DNA of 9,119 nucleotides, from the NCBI GenBank assembly GCA_039819115.1, contig JBCBST010000125.1, positions 1 to 9,119 on the forward strand, given 5' to 3'. How positions within the stretch are numbered: position 1 is the stretch's first letter; the number at the start of each line of letters is the position of its first letter. The notes under the pieces are model-generated. The model worked only from the letters and a program-made list of their open reading frames with translations, was not told the origin of the DNA and did no database searches. The stretch comes from JBCBST01 sp039819115 (GTDB lineage: Bacteria > Bacteroidota > Rhodothermia > Balneolales > Balneolaceae). The position numbers were made by a program, and so were the translations under genes. Shown here piece after piece: positions 6,728 to 9,119 of this stretch.

Positions 6728-7696
6728 ATGCGTGAAGTTACTTTTTTAAGACAACATGCCGAAAAATGGAAACGGTTTGAGAAACTCCTCAAAAAAGGGA
6801 ACCGGGTATCGGATCCGGACGAACTTGCCACGCTGTATATAGAGCTAAACAATGATCTGGCATTTGCACAAAGTCAGTACCCGGATACAAAAACGGCAGA
6901 GTATTTAAATGGATTATTACTCTGGGCACATTCTAAAATTTATAGAAACAAAAAAGAGCCTCTGAAACGAATTGTCCACTTTTGGGCTGTTGAAATACCT
7001 ACGTTGTTCTCCTTTAAAATGAAAGAGCTACTGGCTTCGGTTATCGTTTTTTTAGTCTTTGTTGGAATCGGAAGTCTGTCTCAGCTTAATGATCCTTCCT
7101 TTGCGCGCACGATTTTGGGAGATGCCTATGTGAACTTCACACTCGAGAATATTGATAGTGGCGACCCTCTGGCCATCTACAAGTCACGTTCTGAAATGAG
7201 CATGTTTGTCGGCATCACATTCAATAACGTGATGGTATCGTTCAGGAATTTCATCATGGGCTTGTTCTCTGTATTTGGCACCGGCTATATCATGTTGCTG
7301 AATGGTATAATGGTGGGGTCATTCATCACATTCTTCACCGAATTTGATCTGTTGTTCGACGCTTTTTTAGTGATCTTTATCCACGGTGCATTAGAACTAA
7401 GCGCTATCACCATTTCCGGGGCTGCTGGTTTTGTTTTAGGAAACAGCTTCTTGTTTCCGGGAAGCTTCACCAGGGGACAATCCCTCGCAAAAGGTGCCAA
7501 AGAAGGCATTAAAATGATCGTAGGCTTGGTACCGGTTTTTGTATTGGCAGGTTTTCTGGAAGGGTTTGTAACCCGATATACCAATATGCCGATGTGGTTA
7601 AGCCTTACCATCATTTGCTCATCCTTTTTGTTTATCCTTTTTTACTTCTTCATCCTACCCATAACCATTAAGCGTCAAAGAACAGCCATTCTATGA
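6728..7696 (+). CDS. SpoIIM-like (DUF95) integral membrane protein
   Basis: This 322-residue protein has a cytosolic helical N-terminus of about 95 residues (EKWKRFEKLLKKG ... ELATLYIELNNDLAFAQSQYP), then about six membrane helices near 101-119, 162-182, 184-202, 211-238, 262-282 and 290-312. Family features are the paired Asn166-Asn167 (FNNVMVSFRNF), LLNGIMVGSF with Asn192-Gly193, and HGALELSAITISGAAGFVLG (219-238) with His219 and Glu223. These match the SpoIIM family. SpoIIM acts with SpoIID and SpoIIP in engulfment in endospore formers, but this organism shows no sporulation genes, and the larger version with an N-terminal helical domain is widespread in non-sporulating bacteria, with unknown function. 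It is the first gene of a plus-strand operon, divergent from the RDD gene, and its stop overlaps the next start (ATGA). Confidence 0.9.
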   Translation: MREVTFLRQHAEKWKRFEKLLKKGNRVSDPDELATLYIELNNDLAFAQSQYPDTKTAEYLNGLLLWAHSKIYRNKKEPLKRIVHFWAVEIPTLFSFKMKELLASVIVFLVFVGIGSLSQLNDPSFARTILGDAYVNFTLENIDSGDPLAIYKSRSEMSMFVGITFNNVMVSFRNFIMGLFSVFGTGYIMLLNGIMVGSFITFFTEFDLLFDAFLVIFIHGALELSAITISGAAGFVLGNSFLFPGSFTRGQSLAKGAKEGIKMIVGLVPVFVLAGFLEGFVTRYTNMPMWLSLTIICSSFLFILFYFFILPITIKRQRTAIL

Positions 7697-8526
7697 ACAC
7701 ATTCGACTTCAATAAAACCCGGGATGGAGGAGAAATCATTGGAGATACCTTCGCGTATATTCGACTTCACTTTTCCAGTCTTGGAAAGGCATTACTGTTT
7801 TTTGTATTTCCATTTCAGCTAATCGGATTGTTTCTGGCTCAGGATTCTATAGGCTTTAATTTCGCCCAGATTTTTAACCCGGAAACCGTAGACCAGATCT
7901 CCGAATTCTTTGGATGGCAGTACCTTGCTGGCCTTCTTCTTTCGACTGCAGGTTCAATGGCGATGGTTGCGGTTACGGTACGTCACATGTATATCGTGAG
8001 AATGGGAGAGGAACCAACCCTTGCTCATCTCGCTCAAGGGTTAATTGGTACATCATTTGGTATTTGGGGACTCTCATTGATTGTTGGATTTATCATATTC
8101 TTTGGATTGTTACTGTTTTTTATTCCGGGCGTCTATCTTGGGGTAAAACTTATCCTAGCCAATTCAGCTTACATCATGGAAGATGAAAGCGTGGGTGATG
8201 CGATGAGTTCGTCCTGGGAAGTGACCAAAGACTATTGGTGGGATACGTTCCTTATCGTAATTGTGATGTATATATTAGTTGTCGTAGCAGCTGTCATCGT
8301 TACCGTACCTACTTCTATTGGCACACTTGTATTGAGTAATGCTGGTGTTTTAGAGTCTACTGCCTGGGCAACCCCCCTGGTGAATGGAGTAGCCTCCTTA
8401 CTGGGAGCTATTGGAAACCTATTTTATGTTATTCTCTACATCTCTTTTACCCTTCAGTATCTCAATTTAAAGGAGAGAAAAGAAGGTGGTGGACTGAGGG
8501 CAAAAATCGAAGCTTTAGGAAGATAA
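7693..8526 (+). CDS. Multi-pass membrane protein, GPDPase membrane-domain-like
   Basis: This is a 277-residue protein whose ATG overlaps the SpoIIM-like stop by 4 bp. A short N-terminal cytosolic stretch (FNKTRDGGEIIGDTFAYIR) leads into hydrophobic segments at about 31-50, 77-98, 122-156, 184-208 and 228-256. The segment FFIPGVYLGVKLILANSAYI followed by MEDESVGDAMSSSWEVTKDYWWDTF (142-186) fits the pattern IPG-(I/V)-Y-L ... E-x2-(S/G)-V-x-(D/E)-A-(M/L)-x2-S-W-x-(L/V)-(T/V)-K found in the glycerophosphodiester phosphodiesterase membrane-domain and YciC-like families. No phosphodiesterase catalytic domain is present, so no enzymatic activity should be assumed. It ends in a basic cytosolic tail. 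Its fixed position between SpoIIM-like and DUF4129-type genes suggests a structural part of the same membrane complex; this is inference. Confidence 0.85.
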   Translation: MNTFDFNKTRDGGEIIGDTFAYIRLHFSSLGKALLFFVFPFQLIGLFLAQDSIGFNFAQIFNPETVDQISEFFGWQYLAGLLLSTAGSMAMVAVTVRHMYIVRMGEEPTLAHLAQGLIGTSFGIWGLSLIVGFIIFFGLLLFFIPGVYLGVKLILANSAYIMEDESVGDAMSSSWEVTKDYWWDTFLIVIVMYILVVVAAVIVTVPTSIGTLVLSNAGVLESTAWATPLVNGVASLLGAIGNLFYVILYISFTLQYLNLKERKEGGGLRAKIEALGR

Positions 8527-8530
8527 CCGA

Positions 8531-9119
8531 TTGGTTTATTCAAGAGTAAAACGTGCTGCATTCATTTTCCTTTTAGGTATTCTCACTCCTTTTCGGGTCG
8601 CTTCTCAAACCTCGGACGAAGAGGTCGTGCATAATGAAAAGGGAGTAGTTATCCTGCTTGATACCACGGATGTATCGCTGCGAGTACCAGATAGCGCAAT
8701 CGTTAGCATTTATGCGAACGATCCGGATTTTATATACGGCAGTTTGCCACCTGCCCAGCAAAGTCTGATAAGCCGCATCGTCTCCTATTTGATGAATAAA
8801 CTCTCTCAATGGTTTGCTCATCCCTTGTTCGGACCCTTTATGCGGTTGACGTTTATCCTGATACTTGTGGCATTAGCTCTGGCCTTACTGAATCAGTTAT
8901 TAGGTGGAAATATGGGCAGTATGATCACGGGCAGAGCAAATTCAAGGATTAAGCCCCGATTTACAGAATCGGAGATCCGGGAAGAAGATCTGGACAAAAG
9001 AATCCGGAGTGCGCTTGCTAATAATGAATATGATATAGCTACCCGGTATTTATTCCTTAAAGTGCTTCGCGTTTTATCGGATAAAAAACTTATACAGTGG
9101 TCTTTAGAAAAAACGAACT
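8531..9119 (+). CDS. DUF4129-type membrane protein (C-terminus beyond window)
   Basis: The frame is open from a TTG at 8531 to the right window edge (196 residues). TTG is the only usable start: the frame upstream hits TAG at 8516, and the protein from 8531 has a clean signal peptide (MVYSRVKRAAFIFLLGILTP then RVAS-Q). A weak GGAAG lies 8 bp before the start, and the gene is 4 bp from the previous stop. Residues 27-100 are a periplasmic region, 105-124 a membrane helix, and from about 135 the chain is cytosolic. DKRIRSALANNEYDIATRYLFLKVLRVLSDKKLIQW (155-190) is the hallmark of the DUF4129 C-terminal domain in this group, where residues such as EKTN follow. Function is unknown; DUF4129 genes usually sit beside MoxR-ATPase and DUF58 genes, which should lie just beyond 9119. 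Confidence 0.88.
   Translation, partial: MVYSRVKRAAFIFLLGILTPFRVASQTSDEEVVHNEKGVVILLDTTDVSLRVPDSAIVSIYANDPDFIYGSLPPAQQSLISRIVSYLMNKLSQWFAHPLFGPFMRLTFILILVALALALLNQLLGGNMGSMITGRANSRIKPRFTESEIREEDLDKRIRSALANNEYDIATRYLFLKVLRVLSDKKLIQWSLEKTN

Noticed and set aside
7285..7614. 109-codon minus-strand frame inside the SpoIIM-like gene
   Set aside because: It is antisense to conserved SpoIIM motifs (NG and HGxxE) and shows no features of its own.
8573..8821. 82-codon minus-strand frame near the right edge
   Set aside because: It is antisense to the DUF4129-type gene, which has a signal peptide, membrane helix and conserved C-terminal motif in the plus frame.
1..9119. Mobile elements, CRISPR arrays, tRNA/rRNA genes, toxin-antitoxin or defence genes
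   Set aside because: No transposase-like frame, regularly spaced repeats, cloverleaf or defence-type domain was seen; the window is densely packed with housekeeping and envelope genes.

Overview
The window looks like chromosomal DNA from an aerobic Gram-negative member of the Bacteroidota/Balneolota/Rhodothermota group. The evidence is: (i) an outer-membrane barrel of the Wzi type with a C-terminal phenylalanine; (ii) a short MerR-type regulator and a CtaA with an E-Y-I-N-R motif, both of which I associate with this group; (iii) an RDD / SpoIIM / DUF4129 membrane-protein cluster typical of these phyla; (iv) almost no Shine-Dalgarno sequences, and three TTG start codons. A Balneolaceae-like host is my best guess, but this is inference. 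There is no sign of phage, transposon, CRISPR, rRNA or tRNA.

Layout. Positions 1-3428 form a tightly packed minus-strand operon. In transcription order it is a family 2 glycosyltransferase of the polyprenyl-phosphate type (TTG start), a Wzi-like outer-membrane barrel protein, and an exported TPR protein resembling the eukaryotic RMDN family, cut by the left window edge. Gaps are 2 bp and then a 1-bp TAATG overlap. A 91-bp divergent intergenic region with a striking AACC/GGTT dyad separates this operon from a small MerR-type regulator (3520-3840, plus).

The centre holds the two heme A biosynthesis genes in divergent orientation: ctaA (heme A synthase, minus, 3794-4891) and ctaB (heme O synthase / protoheme farnesyltransferase, plus, 4970-5869). 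ctaB makes heme O from heme B, and ctaA oxidises heme O to heme A for an aa3- or caa3-type terminal oxidase whose subunits are not in the window. The 78-bp region between them carries a perfect 9+9 inverted repeat (TGTATCTTA-N10-TAAGATACA) almost exactly midway between the two start codons. The 3' end of ctaA overlaps the 3' end of the MerR gene by 47 bp on opposite strands.

The right third is a membrane-protein cluster. An RDD-family protein (minus, 5874-6632) is divergent from a plus-strand operon of a SpoIIM-like (DUF95) protein, a five- to six-helix membrane protein resembling the GPDPase membrane-domain family, and a DUF4129-type protein cut by the right edge. In related genomes this set is normally followed by DUF4350, MoxR-type AAA+ ATPase and DUF58 genes. 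Its biochemical role is not established, so it is the most poorly understood system in the window.

Every stretch longer than about 100 bp is coding. The only non-coding segments are the three divergent promoter regions (91, 78 and 95 bp) and gaps of 2 to 4 bp.
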